In this document: piece after piece, positions 24,586 to 32,365 of the stretch
Position numbering within the stretch: position 1 is the stretch's first letter
Layout: each line of letters opens with the position of its first letter
Assembly (NCBI GenBank): GCA_964599285.1
Contig: CAZREI010000002.1
Location: 37,339 to 101,338 of the forward strand
Reading direction: 5' to 3'
Length of the DNA: 64,000 nt
Source of the DNA: VGLO01 sp964599285
GTDB lineage: Bacteria > Patescibacteriota > Minisyncoccia > Minisyncoccales > Staskawiczbacteraceae
Position numbers and translations under genes: made by a program
Notes under the pieces: generated by a model
The model's database searches: none
What the model saw: only the letters and a program-made list of their open reading frames with translations
Told to the model about the DNA's origin: nothing

Positions 24586-24708
24586 CCCAAGTCCCCAATT
24601 ACCAATTCCCAATGAAATGCTAAAAATCTTAATGCCCAAACCTGTTTTGGAATTTAGGATTTAGGATTTTCATTGGGAATTGGATATTGGGAATTGGAAA
24701 TTAAGACC
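24586..24708. repeat. Word-type palindrome (AATTCCCAA words)
   Basis: CCCAATTACCAATTCCCAATG is mirrored by CATTGGGAATTGGATATTGGG. The same words recur at 63231-63331 and inside the histidine kinase gene. Confidence 0.85.
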
Positions 24709-24714
24709 AGCAGG

Positions 24715-25191
24715 TTACGCGCTTCCGATGAGCATTCCCGCGATGGCGACCAGCACTCCTCCCACCACTACCTGAGCGACCGACCACAAAAAATTCATTT
24801 TAAAGTAGCGGGTGCGGATGTAGGCGATGACCAGAAGTTCGACTCCCACCACTAAGTATGCCACAGAAAGAGCTCGCCACACGTTGGGCAAAAAAAAGGG
24901 AACGGTGTGTAAAAATCCGCCAATGAAAGTGGCTAGGCCCGTCACTAATCCCCGACGCACGGGGTGTCCCCTACCAGTGTGGACTCCCGTATCGGAAAGC
25001 GCTTCGGCAAACCCCATACTGATGGCTGCTCCGATGGCCGCTGATAATCCAATCAGCAAGGTAACGTGGGAAGATTTGGTTGCAAAAGCGGCGGCAAACA
25101 GCGGGGCCAAGGTTGATACCGATCCGTCCATCAGTCCCAGCAAAGCCGGCTGGATATATTGGAGCACAAAAGCTTTTTCTTTTTGATCCAT
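24715..25191 (-). CDS. VIT/CCC1-like membrane protein
   Basis: A 158-residue protein with about five helices. LLGLMDGSVSTLAPLFAAAF matches the first helix of VIT1/CCC1 transporters (DG-x-x-S), and AAIGAAISMGFAEALSDTG resembles the second helix with its acidic residues. VIT proteins move iron or manganese. This one is short, lacking the long cytoplasmic metal-binding insert. Confidence 0.75.
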   Translation of the reverse strand: MDQKEKAFVLQYIQPALLGLMDGSVSTLAPLFAAAFATKSSHVTLLIGLSAAIGAAISMGFAEALSDTGVHTGRGHPVRRGLVTGLATFIGGFLHTVPFFLPNVWRALSVAYLVVGVELLVIAYIRTRYFKMNFLWSVAQVVVGGVLVAIAGMLIGSA

Positions 25192-25248
25192 TTTACTATT
25201 GTAGCATATTCTTTTTCAATGAAAAAGAAAGCAAAACAAAAATAGCAA

Positions 25249-25280
25249 AGTGGCGGCGCCCGAAGGCGCCGCCACTTTTT
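25249..25280. terminator. Bidirectional GC-rich hairpin
   Basis: AGTGGCGGCGCC and GGCGCCGCCACT with a CGAA loop are followed by a T-run on the plus strand. It lies downstream of the minus-strand gene ending at 25358. From 25281 to 25352 there is a run of CCGCG words. Confidence 0.6.
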
Positions 25281-25357
25281 TCACATCCGCGTTAATCCGC
25301 GTTTCGCCAGCTGGCGAATATCCGCGTAAATCCGCGAATTTTACGAAGTAAAATTGA

Positions 25358-25579
25358 TTAGCAGCACTTGCACATCCCTGCCTTATTGGCCCACTTCATA
25401 AAACCTCCAATGATAACCAAAATTGGCCAAACAATTGCCGAAAATCCGGCGGTCACAACGCCCAAAGCTTGCAACAAAAAGGTCAAACCAAACAAAATGA
25501 TCAGCACCGGTACTACTTTATGATGAGGGCACTTGCACATATTTTTCATTCCCCCACCCATATTTTGCATATTTTCCAT
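25358..25579 (-). CDS. Small Met/Cys-rich membrane protein
   Basis: A 73-residue protein with a Met-rich start (MENMQNMGGGMKNM), a CKCPHH motif, two hydrophobic helices and a C-terminal MCKCC. The Cys, His and Met content suggests metal binding, perhaps copper. Family not recognised. The start is uncertain among several ATGs. Confidence 0.6.
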   Translation of the reverse strand: MENMQNMGGGMKNMCKCPHHKVVPVLIILFGLTFLLQALGVVTAGFSAIVWPILVIIGGFMKWANKAGMCKCC

Positions 25580-25647
25580 ATTTTTTAAATGATAAATGAT
25601 AATTAACAATCTATTAATTATCGACCTTTACCTGATCATACCATAGA

Positions 25648-26079
25648 TTAAGACCAAAGTGCCAGCACTGATCCCATAATCAGCAAGGCAAGCAAGTAAT
25701 ACGCGTTCATCAAAAACCAAAGTTTCCACGATTTTCCTTCCCAAAGCACCGACCCCAGCGTCACCGGAGCAATAAATCCCAGCCAACTCCAAAACCCCAC
25801 CATCAGGCCTGCGCCAATGCCCGCCGCCTGCAAATAAGCACTGGCAAACACCAAGCTGTGCGCCAACACATATCCCATGACCAGCGACCCGATAAAGGCC
25901 AGCAAATATCCTTTCCACATGCCGCCCTTGGCTTTGGCAGCGTCCATGTGTTCTTTGGTCATGCCCATCAGCGACATCCAAAGTTTGCCAAATAAGGGCC
26001 CGTACCAAACAAAACCCAGCACCATATTGGCCAGAGCCGCCACCAAAATGGCCCAGTAATTTACGACAACTTGCACCAT
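25648..26079 (-). CDS. DUF1761 family membrane protein
   Basis: A 143-residue protein with four helices. ALANMVLGFVWYGPLFGKLWM at the N-terminus is the typical DUF1761 pattern, and the final helix NAYYLLALLIMGSVLA fits as well. Function unknown. The 26080-26263 gap holds only AATTCCAAATTAC words. Confidence 0.85.
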   Translation of the reverse strand: MVQVVVNYWAILVAALANMVLGFVWYGPLFGKLWMSLMGMTKEHMDAAKAKGGMWKGYLLAFIGSLVMGYVLAHSLVFASAYLQAAGIGAGLMVGFWSWLGFIAPVTLGSVLWEGKSWKLWFLMNAYYLLALLIMGSVLALWS

Positions 26080-26297
26080 ATTTTTAAAAATTCCAAATTA
26101 CAAGCACCAAATTACAATAGCGAATTGGAATTGGGATGCTGCAGTTTGAAAGATTTATATTTTTTCATTATACCACGCTAATCTTGACATGCCTATTGCA
26201 AGCATTGAAAAAATGGCTTACTATAAAACTGCGAATAAGGGAAATGGTTCATTAAAAATACATTCCGGTGTAGCTCAGCGGTAGAGCGATTCCCTGT

Positions 26298-26588
26298 CAA
26301 CAAGGCAGCGCTCAGAAGAAACTCTGAGATGAACTTTTCGGGATATCGGTGAACCCTTCGACATTAATTGTCATGGCGATACCGAGGGAACCTAAATAAT
26401 TTATTTGGGGCTCCGTAGAGACTAGATACCGAAATGCCTAATGTAGTTATTAGTTAGAAGTTTAAAGTTATAGTTATTAGTTCTTGGTTTAAAACTGAAA
26501 ACTAAAAAACTTAAACTTGGAACTTAAAACCAAAAACTGCCACGGCAAAGATATAGTCCACGCCTTGTGGAAACACAAGAATAAAGTG
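26298..26588 (+). ncRNA. Group I self-splicing intron in the tRNA anticodon loop
   Basis: 291 bases, inserted after anticodon position 35. Exon CTGT plus intron C pairs with GGCAG (P1: CTGTC/GGCAG) placing the expected U-G wobble at the 5' splice site, and the intron ends with G (26588). AGAGACTAGATACCG and AAGATATAGTCC carry the GACTA/TAGTC P7 strands typical of group I cores. No homing endonuclease is encoded. A word-type palindrome lies in a peripheral region. Confidence 0.85.
26449..26538. repeat. Word-type palindrome inside the group I intron
   Basis: AGTTATTAGTTAGAAGTTT through AAAACTTAAACTTGGAACTT consists of the same AGTTTTAAAACTG words as 11141-11278 and 23663-23796. It lies between the two P7 strands. 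Confidence 0.75.
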
Positions 26589-26608
26589 TAAGGAATGGGT
26601 CGTAGGTT

Positions 26609-26627
26609 CGAATCCTACCACCGGAGC
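26609..26627 (+). other. Putative attachment site (attL) at the tRNA-Asn 3' end
   Basis: GAATCCTACCACCGGAGC is repeated with one mismatch at 31294-31311 in the same orientation, bounding the copper-handling genes. Confidence 0.65.
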
Positions 26628-26686
26628 AAGACAGGATTTGCTTCGTACAAATCCTCAATTTTAATTTCATTTTGTGCTGTTTTGAG

Positions 26687-27100
26687 ATGAACTTTATGTC
26701 GTTGTTGAACTCAAAAAATATCGTTGCTTTAGGAATCATTGCTTTTTTAGTAGTGAGCATTTGGAGTTTATCTACCATGTGCATAATGGACATGAGCGGC
26801 CATATGGTAAATTGCCCATTCATGAACGGCTCATCAGGTTTTTGCCAGATGACCCTAACCGAGCATATCAGCCTTTGGCAGCAAACCTTTTCTTTGATAA
26901 AAATAAAAGATTTGTTTTTATTGTCTTTGCTGGTTTTTCTTTTTTCTGTTTTAGGTGCTGCGATCAGAAAAACCTACTACCAGTTAGAATCTCAGCCGTT
27001 TCGTCACTATTTTTATAGGTATCGACCGGAAATAAAATTATTTAACCATCTGGAGCTGGCTTTTTCAGACGGCCTCATCCACTCAAAAATCTACGCTTAA
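26687..27100 (+). CDS. Small membrane protein, first gene of the copper cargo
   Basis: A 137-residue protein with two helices (about residues 10-28 and 72-92). Between them lies a Met/Cys/His-rich segment (STMCIMDMSGHMVNCPFMNG) that could bind copper. Family not recognised. No strong Shine-Dalgarno; the chosen start is ATG at 26687, and ATG at 26696 is possible. It is followed by a large hairpin and an HMA-type gene. Confidence 0.6.
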   Translation: MNFMSLLNSKNIVALGIIAFLVVSIWSLSTMCIMDMSGHMVNCPFMNGSSGFCQMTLTEHISLWQQTFSLIKIKDLFLLSLLVFLFSVLGAAIRKTYYQLESQPFRHYFYRYRPEIKLFNHLELAFSDGLIHSKIYA

Positions 27101-27110
27101 TATTCGAAGC

Positions 27111-27193
27111 TGCCTTTTGTTTTTGTCAGCTCTCTTTACATACTAACTTTCATTGCGAAAGATTATTGTAAAAGAGAGCTGTAAGGCAGTTTT
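27111..27193 (+). terminator. Large hairpin before the HMA transporter gene
   Basis: The outer arms CTGCCTT/AAGGCAG and inner arms CAGCTCTCTTTACA/TGTAAAAGAGAGCTG enclose about 26 bases, and the structure is followed by TTTTTTG. It may terminate the first gene or act as an attenuator or operator for the copper genes. Confidence 0.55.
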
Positions 27194-27228
27194 TTGTTAA
27201 ACGTTTTCAGGGTAAAGTTAATCAAAAC

Positions 27229-28272
27229 ATGAATAAGGAACAGACCTATTTTATCAAAGGCATGCATTGCTCGGCCTGCGAAATACTCATCGAAAAAAAG
27301 CTCCTGGCAATTCCCGGGGTGAAATCCGTTGATGCTTCCCTATCCAAGGGAGAAGCGATAATTGAATACGATGGAGAAAAGCCGACAACTGAAACGCTCA
27401 ACGACATGTTCAGGAAAGACAATTACACTTTTTCTGAAGATCGGCAGTTAGTAAGTAGCCAAGTTCAAGAGAAAAGCAAAGAATCAATAAATCCAACGCT
27501 GCTTGGATTGGCAATAGCCATGGTCATTGTGACAGGATTTTTGGTGCTGGATCGTCTGGGAATATCGGGGTTGCTCAATATCAGCTCAAAATCTTCGGCC
27601 ATCACTTTTTTTGGTTTTGGAATCATAGCCGGCTTGTCCTCCTGTGCCGCGTTGGTAGGAGGTATCGTGCTATCTATGTCAAAGCAATGGCTCCAAATGT
27701 ATAACTCCCAGCAAAGCAAAATAAAAAAACTCGAGCCGCACTTACTGTTTAATGTTGGCAGGGTTCTATCTTACGCCGTACTGGGCGGAGCGCTGGGATT
27801 GATTGGGGGCAGGCTGCAAATATCGGTAGGGCTTACTACTACATTGGTCATTGTCATTTCTGTCCTCATGATAGGGTTGGGATTGCAAATGCTCGAAGTA
27901 AAAGGGTTTCGGAGATTTCAATTTTCAATGCCAAGATTCATTACCCGAGGCATTGCCAACGAAAATAATTTTAAGGGAAAGTATATGCCGTTTGTTATGG
28001 GGGCCGCCACCTTTTTTCTGCCTTGCGGTTTTACCATCACCGCTCAAACGATAGCATTGTTATCGGGAAACGCGTTGCAGGGAGGTTTGATTATGGGGTT
28101 TTTTGCCTTGGGAACTTTGCCCATGCTTTTGCTTATTGGATTATCAAGCGTTGCCTTTTCTTCAAAGCCTCGCTTAGCATTAATCTTCTCAAAAGTTGCC
28201 GGGTTCTTGGTGTTGTTCTTTGCCTTGTATAATATTTACCATCAATTAATACTATTAGGATTAATCAAATAA
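27229..28272 (+). CDS. HMA-domain and TauE/DsbD-like membrane protein
   Basis: A 347-residue protein. An N-terminal heavy-metal-associated domain (FIKGMHCSACEILIEKKL, with the CxxC metal site) occupies residues 1-65. A six- or seven-helix domain follows with FGIIAGLSSCAALVGGIVLS and FFLPCGFTITAQTIAL, the two cysteine-containing helices of the sulfite-exporter/DsbD-like family. Probably a copper-related transporter or reductant conduit. Followed by a cupredoxin 5 bases downstream. Confidence 0.82.
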   Translation: MNKEQTYFIKGMHCSACEILIEKKLLAIPGVKSVDASLSKGEAIIEYDGEKPTTETLNDMFRKDNYTFSEDRQLVSSQVQEKSKESINPTLLGLAIAMVIVTGFLVLDRLGISGLLNISSKSSAITFFGFGIIAGLSSCAALVGGIVLSMSKQWLQMYNSQQSKIKKLEPHLLFNVGRVLSYAVLGGALGLIGGRLQISVGLTTTLVIVISVLMIGLGLQMLEVKGFRRFQFSMPRFITRGIANENNFKGKYMPFVMGAATFFLPCGFTITAQTIALLSGNALQGGLIMGFFALGTLPMLLLIGLSSVAFSSKPRLALIFSKVAGFLVLFFALYNIYHQLILLGLIK

Positions 28273-28277
28273 AAATT

Positions 28278-28694
28278 ATGCAAAAAAATAACCTCATTCA
28301 GCCGATATTAATTTCAGTGATCCTGATTTGCGTACTCATTTCAGGATATATTCTTGTAACTTCAAACAAGCAAACTGCAAGCCAGGGCGCGAGCGCCTTG
28401 GCACCCATGGTCAATGGCAAGCAGCTAATCCAAATGACGGTAAATGCGGTAAAATATAATCCCAATTCATTTACCGTAAAAGCCGGCATTCCGGTAAGCT
28501 GGCAAATTACTTCATCGGGCGAACCGGGATGCGATAGCGGAGAGGTAATCGCGCGCGGTTTAACTGATCCGATTTTTTTAAATCCCAATCAGGGGCAAGT
28601 TACTATCAAAGAATTCACTGCGCAAACTCCAGGCACTTATCAGTTCGGTTGCCCGATGGGTATGGTACTTGGCACCATTGAAGTAGTAAATTAA
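28278..28694 (+). CDS. Membrane-anchored cupredoxin-like protein
   Basis: A 138-residue protein with an N-terminal anchor (residues 9-29) and a cupredoxin beta-sandwich. VNAVKYNPNSFTVKAGIPVS is the first conserved block, and GTYQFGCPMGMVLGTIEV holds the Cys and Met ligands at the usual C-terminal site. A second cysteine is in EPGCDSG. Likely an extracytoplasmic copper-binding carrier serving the flanking transporter genes. Confidence 0.82.
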   Translation: MQKNNLIQPILISVILICVLISGYILVTSNKQTASQGASALAPMVNGKQLIQMTVNAVKYNPNSFTVKAGIPVSWQITSSGEPGCDSGEVIARGLTDPIFLNPNQGQVTIKEFTAQTPGTYQFGCPMGMVLGTIEVVN

Positions 28695-28706
28695 CATCAA
28701 AAATCC

Positions 28707-31010
28707 ATGACTCATAAAACATATCAAATTAAGGGAATGCATTGCGCTTCTTGCGCGAGCATCATTGAGATGGCTTTTAAGGAAACGGAAGGAGTCGCCT
28801 CCGCGCAAGTCAACTACGGCACGGAAACCGCCAAAGTTTCTTTTGATCAATCAAAAACAAGTGTGGAAGCGCTTTCAAAGAAAATAGAACCTTATGGCTA
28901 TTCCATTATCATGCCAACGGCGGAAGAAATGGGCATGTCTACTGATGAACACGCCGCTCACACCGGCATCGGGCAATCAAAAAAAGAAAAACTAAAGGAA
29001 ATTGCGGAGCAAAAAACCATGGTCATGTCGGCCATTCCGCTGGCCATTGTCAGTATTTTTGCTATGACTTGGGAAACGCTGGCTCAATTCAATTTAGTGG
29101 CGCAGCAGCCGTTTGCCGTGGCAGAATTTTTTAGTCACCTACTACCGATTATGGCTACCTACGTTTTGTTTGTGGTGGGAAAGCCGTATTTACTCGGCAT
29201 GTATCGGTTCCTGCGCTATGGCAAAGCCAATATGGATACATTGATTGGGCTCGGTACTTCAGTCGCTTTCCTGTACAGCTTTATTGTTACTGCGTTCACC
29301 AATTCAATGGCTCATACTTATTACGATGTCACCATTGTGGTTATTACGTTCATTGCTCTGGGCAAATATCTTGAAGCCCGGGCTAAACTAAAAACAGGAG
29401 ATGCTATTGAAAAGCTGCTGAACCTTCAAGCAAAAACGGCCTTAGTGATCCGGGACAGTAAAGAGCAAAAAGTTTCTATTAATGATGTGGTGCATGGGGA
29501 TTTATTAATAGTAAAACCGGGAGGAAGAATTCCCGTTGACGGAACTATTACCCAGGGAACTTCTTTTGTTGACCAAGCCATGATCACCGGCGAGCCCATG
29601 CTCGTTGAGAAAAAATTGGGAGACCAAGTGGTTGCCGGCACCATCAATACCACTGGCAGCTTCACATTCAAAGCCACAAAAGTTGGGTCTGAAACGTTGC
29701 TATCTCATATTGTGAAAATGGTTCAGGAGGCACAGGGAAGCAAAGCTCCCATCCAGGCCTTGGCCGATAAAATCTCGGGCGTATTTGTGCCGGTAGTACT
29801 GGTGATTTCTTTTATTACGCTTGGAATATGGCTTACGATTGGAACTCATTACCTAGGTTTTGCTGAAGCATTATCCTTCGGCCTAACTTCGTTTGTGGGA
29901 ATCTTAGTCATCGCCTGTCCATGTGCTTTGGGATTGGCAACACCGACGGCAATTATTGTCGGCGTAGGCAAAGGAGCCAAAGAAGGCATTCTCATTAAAG
30001 ATGCGGCAACGCTGGAAAAACTTCACAAGGTAAATACCGTGGTTATGGATAAAACCGGGACGATCACCAAAGGAAAAACAGAGCTTACGGACATTAAGAA
30101 TTATTCCTTCCTTCGCCAAGGCTTCGGCGGGCAGGCAAAACTGGATGATAAAAAAGTAATATCCATCCTGGCTTCGCTCGAAAAAAATTCAGAGCATCCG
30201 ATCGCCTCCGCAATCACTAACTACGCAAAAGAAAAATCCATTGAAACAATAACGGTAGAAAAATTCGAAATCATCAAAGGCAAGGGGCTCAAAGGAATTG
30301 TTGATGGCAAGGAATACTTCGCCGGAAATGCAAAACTTATCTTTGATCTAAAAATTCCTTTTGATGCCAAAAGCATTGAAACGGAAACCCGACAAGGGAA
30401 AACGCCGGTGATTCTTGCAACCCAAAAAGAGATCATCGGCGTCGTAATGATTGCTGACGCCATAAAACCAGAAGCAATCGATGCTGTAAAAAATCTGCAC
30501 AAGATGGGCATTAAAATCGTGATGCTTACCGGCGATGATAAAAATACCGCACAGGCAATTGCTAAAGAAGTTGGCATCGATAAAGTGATCTCGGAGGTGT
30601 TACCTGAAGATAAACTCAAAACTATCAAGGAGCTGCAGCAGAAAGGCGCGGTGATTGCCATGGCAGGTGACGGAGTAAATGATGCTCCGGCGCTAGCACA
30701 AGCTGACGTCGGCATTGCCATGGGGACAGGCACAGATGTTGCTATTGAAACCGCTGGCATTACACTTTTGCACGGCGATATTTCAAAGCTGGTCAAAGCG
30801 GTGCGCCTTTCAAAAATGACGATGCTTGGCATCAAGCAAAATCTCTTCTGGGCGTTTATTTATAACATAGCAGGAATCCCGATCGCCGCCGGCATCTTAT
30901 ATCCATTCTTTGGAATATTGCTTTCACCGGTGTTTGCGGGATTGGCCATGGCATTTTCAAGCGTAAGCGTGGTTGGAAATAGTTTGAGGATTAGAGGGAA
31001 GAAATTGTAG
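28707..31010 (+). CDS. copA: Copper-translocating P1B-type ATPase
   Basis: A 767-residue protein. The HMA domain has GMHCASCASIIEMAF; eight helices follow, with the CPC metal site (VIACPCALGLATPTA). The phosphorylation motif is MDKTGTITKG, the SEHPIASAI motif contacts nucleotide, and AGDGVNDAPALAQAD closes the P domain. CPC with GxxCxxC points to Cu(I) or Ag(I) export. Residues FLRQGFGGQAK in the nucleotide domain are encoded by an inserted palindrome (30108-30136) and are not typical of the family. Confidence 0.93.
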   Translation: MTHKTYQIKGMHCASCASIIEMAFKETEGVASAQVNYGTETAKVSFDQSKTSVEALSKKIEPYGYSIIMPTAEEMGMSTDEHAAHTGIGQSKKEKLKEIAEQKTMVMSAIPLAIVSIFAMTWETLAQFNLVAQQPFAVAEFFSHLLPIMATYVLFVVGKPYLLGMYRFLRYGKANMDTLIGLGTSVAFLYSFIVTAFTNSMAHTYYDVTIVVITFIALGKYLEARAKLKTGDAIEKLLNLQAKTALVIRDSKEQKVSINDVVHGDLLIVKPGGRIPVDGTITQGTSFVDQAMITGEPMLVEKKLGDQVVAGTINTTGSFTFKATKVGSETLLSHIVKMVQEAQGSKAPIQALADKISGVFVPVVLVISFITLGIWLTIGTHYLGFAEALSFGLTSFVGILVIACPCALGLATPTAIIVGVGKGAKEGILIKDAATLEKLHKVNTVVMDKTGTITKGKTELTDIKNYSFLRQGFGGQAKLDDKKVISILASLEKNSEHPIASAITNYAKEKSIETITVEKFEIIKGKGLKGIVDGKEYFAGNAKLIFDLKIPFDAKSIETETRQGKTPVILATQKEIIGVVMIADAIKPEAIDAVKNLHKMGIKIVMLTGDDKNTAQAIAKEVGIDKVISEVLPEDKLKTIKELQQKGAVIAMAGDGVNDAPALAQADVGIAMGTGTDVAIETAGITLLHGDISKLVKAVRLSKMTMLGIKQNLFWAFIYNIAGIPIAAGILYPFFGILLSPVFAGLAMAFSSVSVVGNSLRIRGKKL
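30108..30136. repeat. CTTCGCCAAGGCTTCGGCGGGC palindrome in copA
   Basis: TTCGCCAAGGC and GCTTCGGCGG fold back and are read in frame as RQGFGGQA, an insertion seen in many CPR proteins. Related copies lie in atpA and dnaG. Confidence 0.75.
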
Positions 31011-31293
31011 CGGATAATTTTTACTCCTCCCTGACCAAAGGCTTCTCCATTTGCATAATATCGGCGTCGGGGAAGCGCAGTAGGTCTTCCCATTTGGTGT
31101 TTATGAACTCGTTCCACTTCGGGAGCAGTGAAATCAGAACGCCCCTTGCGGGTGTTTTTGATTTCACTTGATTCGTTGAGGTAGGAGTCGAACCTAGGAT
31201 GGGGTCGGGAAGGAGAAGTCCTTCCCGTGTAGGAAGCCTTCAAAACCGAGGGTTTTGAAAAAGGATCGAAGTGACGCTGGTTCAAGTAAAACG
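31011..31293. other. Remnant region at the end of the copper cargo
   Basis: On the minus strand a frame ends LRFPDADIMQMEKPLVREE, which could be the last part of a lost gene. A hairpin GTGAAATCA...TGATTTCAC lies at about 31129-31170, and GGTTCGACTCCTACC (minus strand, near 31175-31190) resembles a tRNA T-arm without a matching acceptor. Nothing here is a complete gene. Confidence 0.4.
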
Positions 31294-31311
31294 GAGTCCT
31301 ACCACCGGAGC
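31294..31311 (+). other. Putative attachment site (attR)
   Basis: GAGTCCTACCACCGGAGC repeats the end of tRNA-Asn (26609-26626) with a single A/G difference, same orientation. Confidence 0.65.
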
Positions 31312-31679
31312 CATCGTATACGAATAGAGGCGAGAGCCTCTGTTTTGTTCGTAAAATCGCCTGTTTTTGCCAGTTCTAACCTTAAATACTCTGCTTGTAG
31401 GGCAGGATAGCCTTCGCCGATAGGTTGTAGCCACTCTTTTGGCTCAATAGTTAGATTTTTGTTCTTAATTATGGGCTTTTCTCCCAAGCTCATTAAGATT
31501 TCTTTCTTCAATTCTAACCCTCTTTCTAAAAACTTGATTCTGGCGTAGGCGGCAAAGTGAAAAGTTTTTTCATTTATCTCAAACCAATGCTCGACTCGGG
31601 CTTCGGTTTCTTTTACCAGATTTTTTAGCTTGTTTATTTTTGCCGCTAGTAAACCTATATTAAAAGTAAAATAAAGCCC
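31299..31679 (-). pseudogene. Serine recombinase, C-terminal remnant
   Basis: An open frame of about 126 codons without a start. It encodes the coiled and C-terminal part of a large serine recombinase as found in CPR elements: LKNLVKETEARVEHWFEI, then FAAYARIKFLERG and EILMSLGEKPIIKNKNL. The catalytic N-terminal and recombinase domains are missing; the frame is cut at the terminator of the next operon. The 3' end reads into the tRNA-derived sequence, giving a final WLRW. Confidence 0.65.
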
Positions 31680-31711
31680 CCAATCAGTTTCCGTAGAAAC
31701 CGACTAGGGGC
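31676..31711 (-). terminator. Terminator of the ARC operon
   Basis: On the minus strand GCCCCTAGTCGGTTTC and GAAACTGATTGGGGGC form a stem with a TACG loop followed by TTTATTTT. Confidence 0.88.
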
Positions 31712-31723
31712 ATGTTGAAAGAA

Positions 31724-32134
31724 CTACCTGATGCTTGAGTTGCTCACGCTACTCAAACTGCTCTCCTCACGAACGTTGTTGATAGCACCGTTGCTATGAA
31801 CATCGTGAGGCGTGTCGTTGACTGATCGAAACGGTGTCAGTTTGATGACCACGCCGCTTACGATTGCGGCGATGGCCACGATCACGAACACCGAGACGAA
31901 AAGGTCAATGACAACCCACTGCGAAACAACCACGGGCTGGTAAATCACGACGAGCGTGATCGCCACCCAGTGGCTGGTGCAGTAAGAGCATGACACAAGC
32001 TCACCGAGCCAGGTGTTTTTCTTGGCACTCCATTCCCTTGCGGAAGCGAAGAGCCGAGATTTGGAGGTGGTCACCGAAATCGCCGCTGTCGCCAGAGCGA
32101 GAACGATAACCTGATACAAGCCGTTCAGATCCAT
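31724..32134 (-). CDS. DUF1360-like membrane protein
   Basis: A 136-residue protein with three or four hydrophobic helices. ELVSCSYCTSHWVAITLVV contains the CxxC-x-x-(H/F)W pattern of DUF1360. The C-terminal 35 residues are polar and Ser/Asn-rich. AAGGAGGTAGCGCA precedes the ATG. Last gene of the ARC operon; membrane location might anchor or feed the ATPase, which is inference. Confidence 0.7.
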   Translation of the reverse strand: MDLNGLYQVIVLALATAAISVTTSKSRLFASAREWSAKKNTWLGELVSCSYCTSHWVAITLVVIYQPVVVSQWVVIDLFVSVFVIVAIAAIVSGVVIKLTPFRSVNDTPHDVHSNGAINNVREESSLSSVSNSSIR

Positions 32135-32149
32135 TGCGCTACCTCCTTT

Positions 32150-32353
32150 CTAGCAGGTACATCCGCCCTGGGACTTGGACTGTTCGCGACGCATTTGTTC
32201 GTTGATGCTGTCGGCCAGCTTCAGGGCTTTGTCCACCCCGGCCAACACATCGTCAACCTCCGGAACCTGGTCGGAAATGTCAGTCGTCTCAAGAGACGAA
32301 CTGCCACCTGGACCCGGCCCTTTGGTTTTCTTGCGGAACCGATCTTGGAGCAT
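32150..32353 (-). CDS. Small Pup-like protein (candidate)
   Basis: A 67-residue, probably disordered protein: basic N-terminus (MLQDRFRKKTKGPGPGG), an acidic middle with VPEVDDVLAGVDKALKLADS, and a C-terminus ending QGGCTC. Prokaryotic ubiquitin-like proteins (Pup, UBact) are 60-70 residues, disordered, with an acidic helix such as DDLLDEIDDVL that binds the ATPase coiled coil, and a GG near the end. The end here is GG-CTC rather than GGQ or GGE, so ligation would need trimming. Immediately downstream of an ARC/Mpa-type ATPase. No Dop/PafA ligase is in the window; the call is a hypothesis. Confidence 0.5.
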   Translation of the reverse strand: MLQDRFRKKTKGPGPGGSSSLETTDISDQVPEVDDVLAGVDKALKLADSINEQMRREQSKSQGGCTC

Positions 32354-32365
32354 GGATGTTTCTCC

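Larger units (their letters stand above)
26264..26626 (+). tRNA. tRNA-Asn(GUU) interrupted by a group I intron
   Basis: The exons are 26264-26297 and 26589-26626. The acceptor TCCGGTG pairs with CACCGGA, discriminator G; the D arm is GCTC/GAGC, the T arm GTAGG-TTCGAAT-CCTAC. Joining the exons gives the loop CTGTTAA closed by ATTCC/GGAAT, i.e. anticodon GTT (Asn). The unspliced sequence reads GTC and could be mistaken for Asp; the UCC...GGA acceptor with discriminator G is as in bacterial tRNA-Asn. No CCA is encoded. Confidence 0.88.

Noticed and set aside
26264..26300. tRNA-Asp(GUC) reading of the intron-containing tRNA
   Set aside because: The acceptor UCC...GGA with discriminator G is that of tRNA-Asn, and the 3' exon only completes a 7-base loop when the anticodon is GUU.
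26524..26823. Minus-strand frame with GGRIRTYDPF
   Set aside because: This is the antisense of the tRNA 3' half, a common false protein.
31167..31200. A second tRNA on the minus strand near the copper island end
   Set aside because: Only a T-arm-like GGTTCGACTCCTACC is present; no acceptor or anticodon arm pairs with it.
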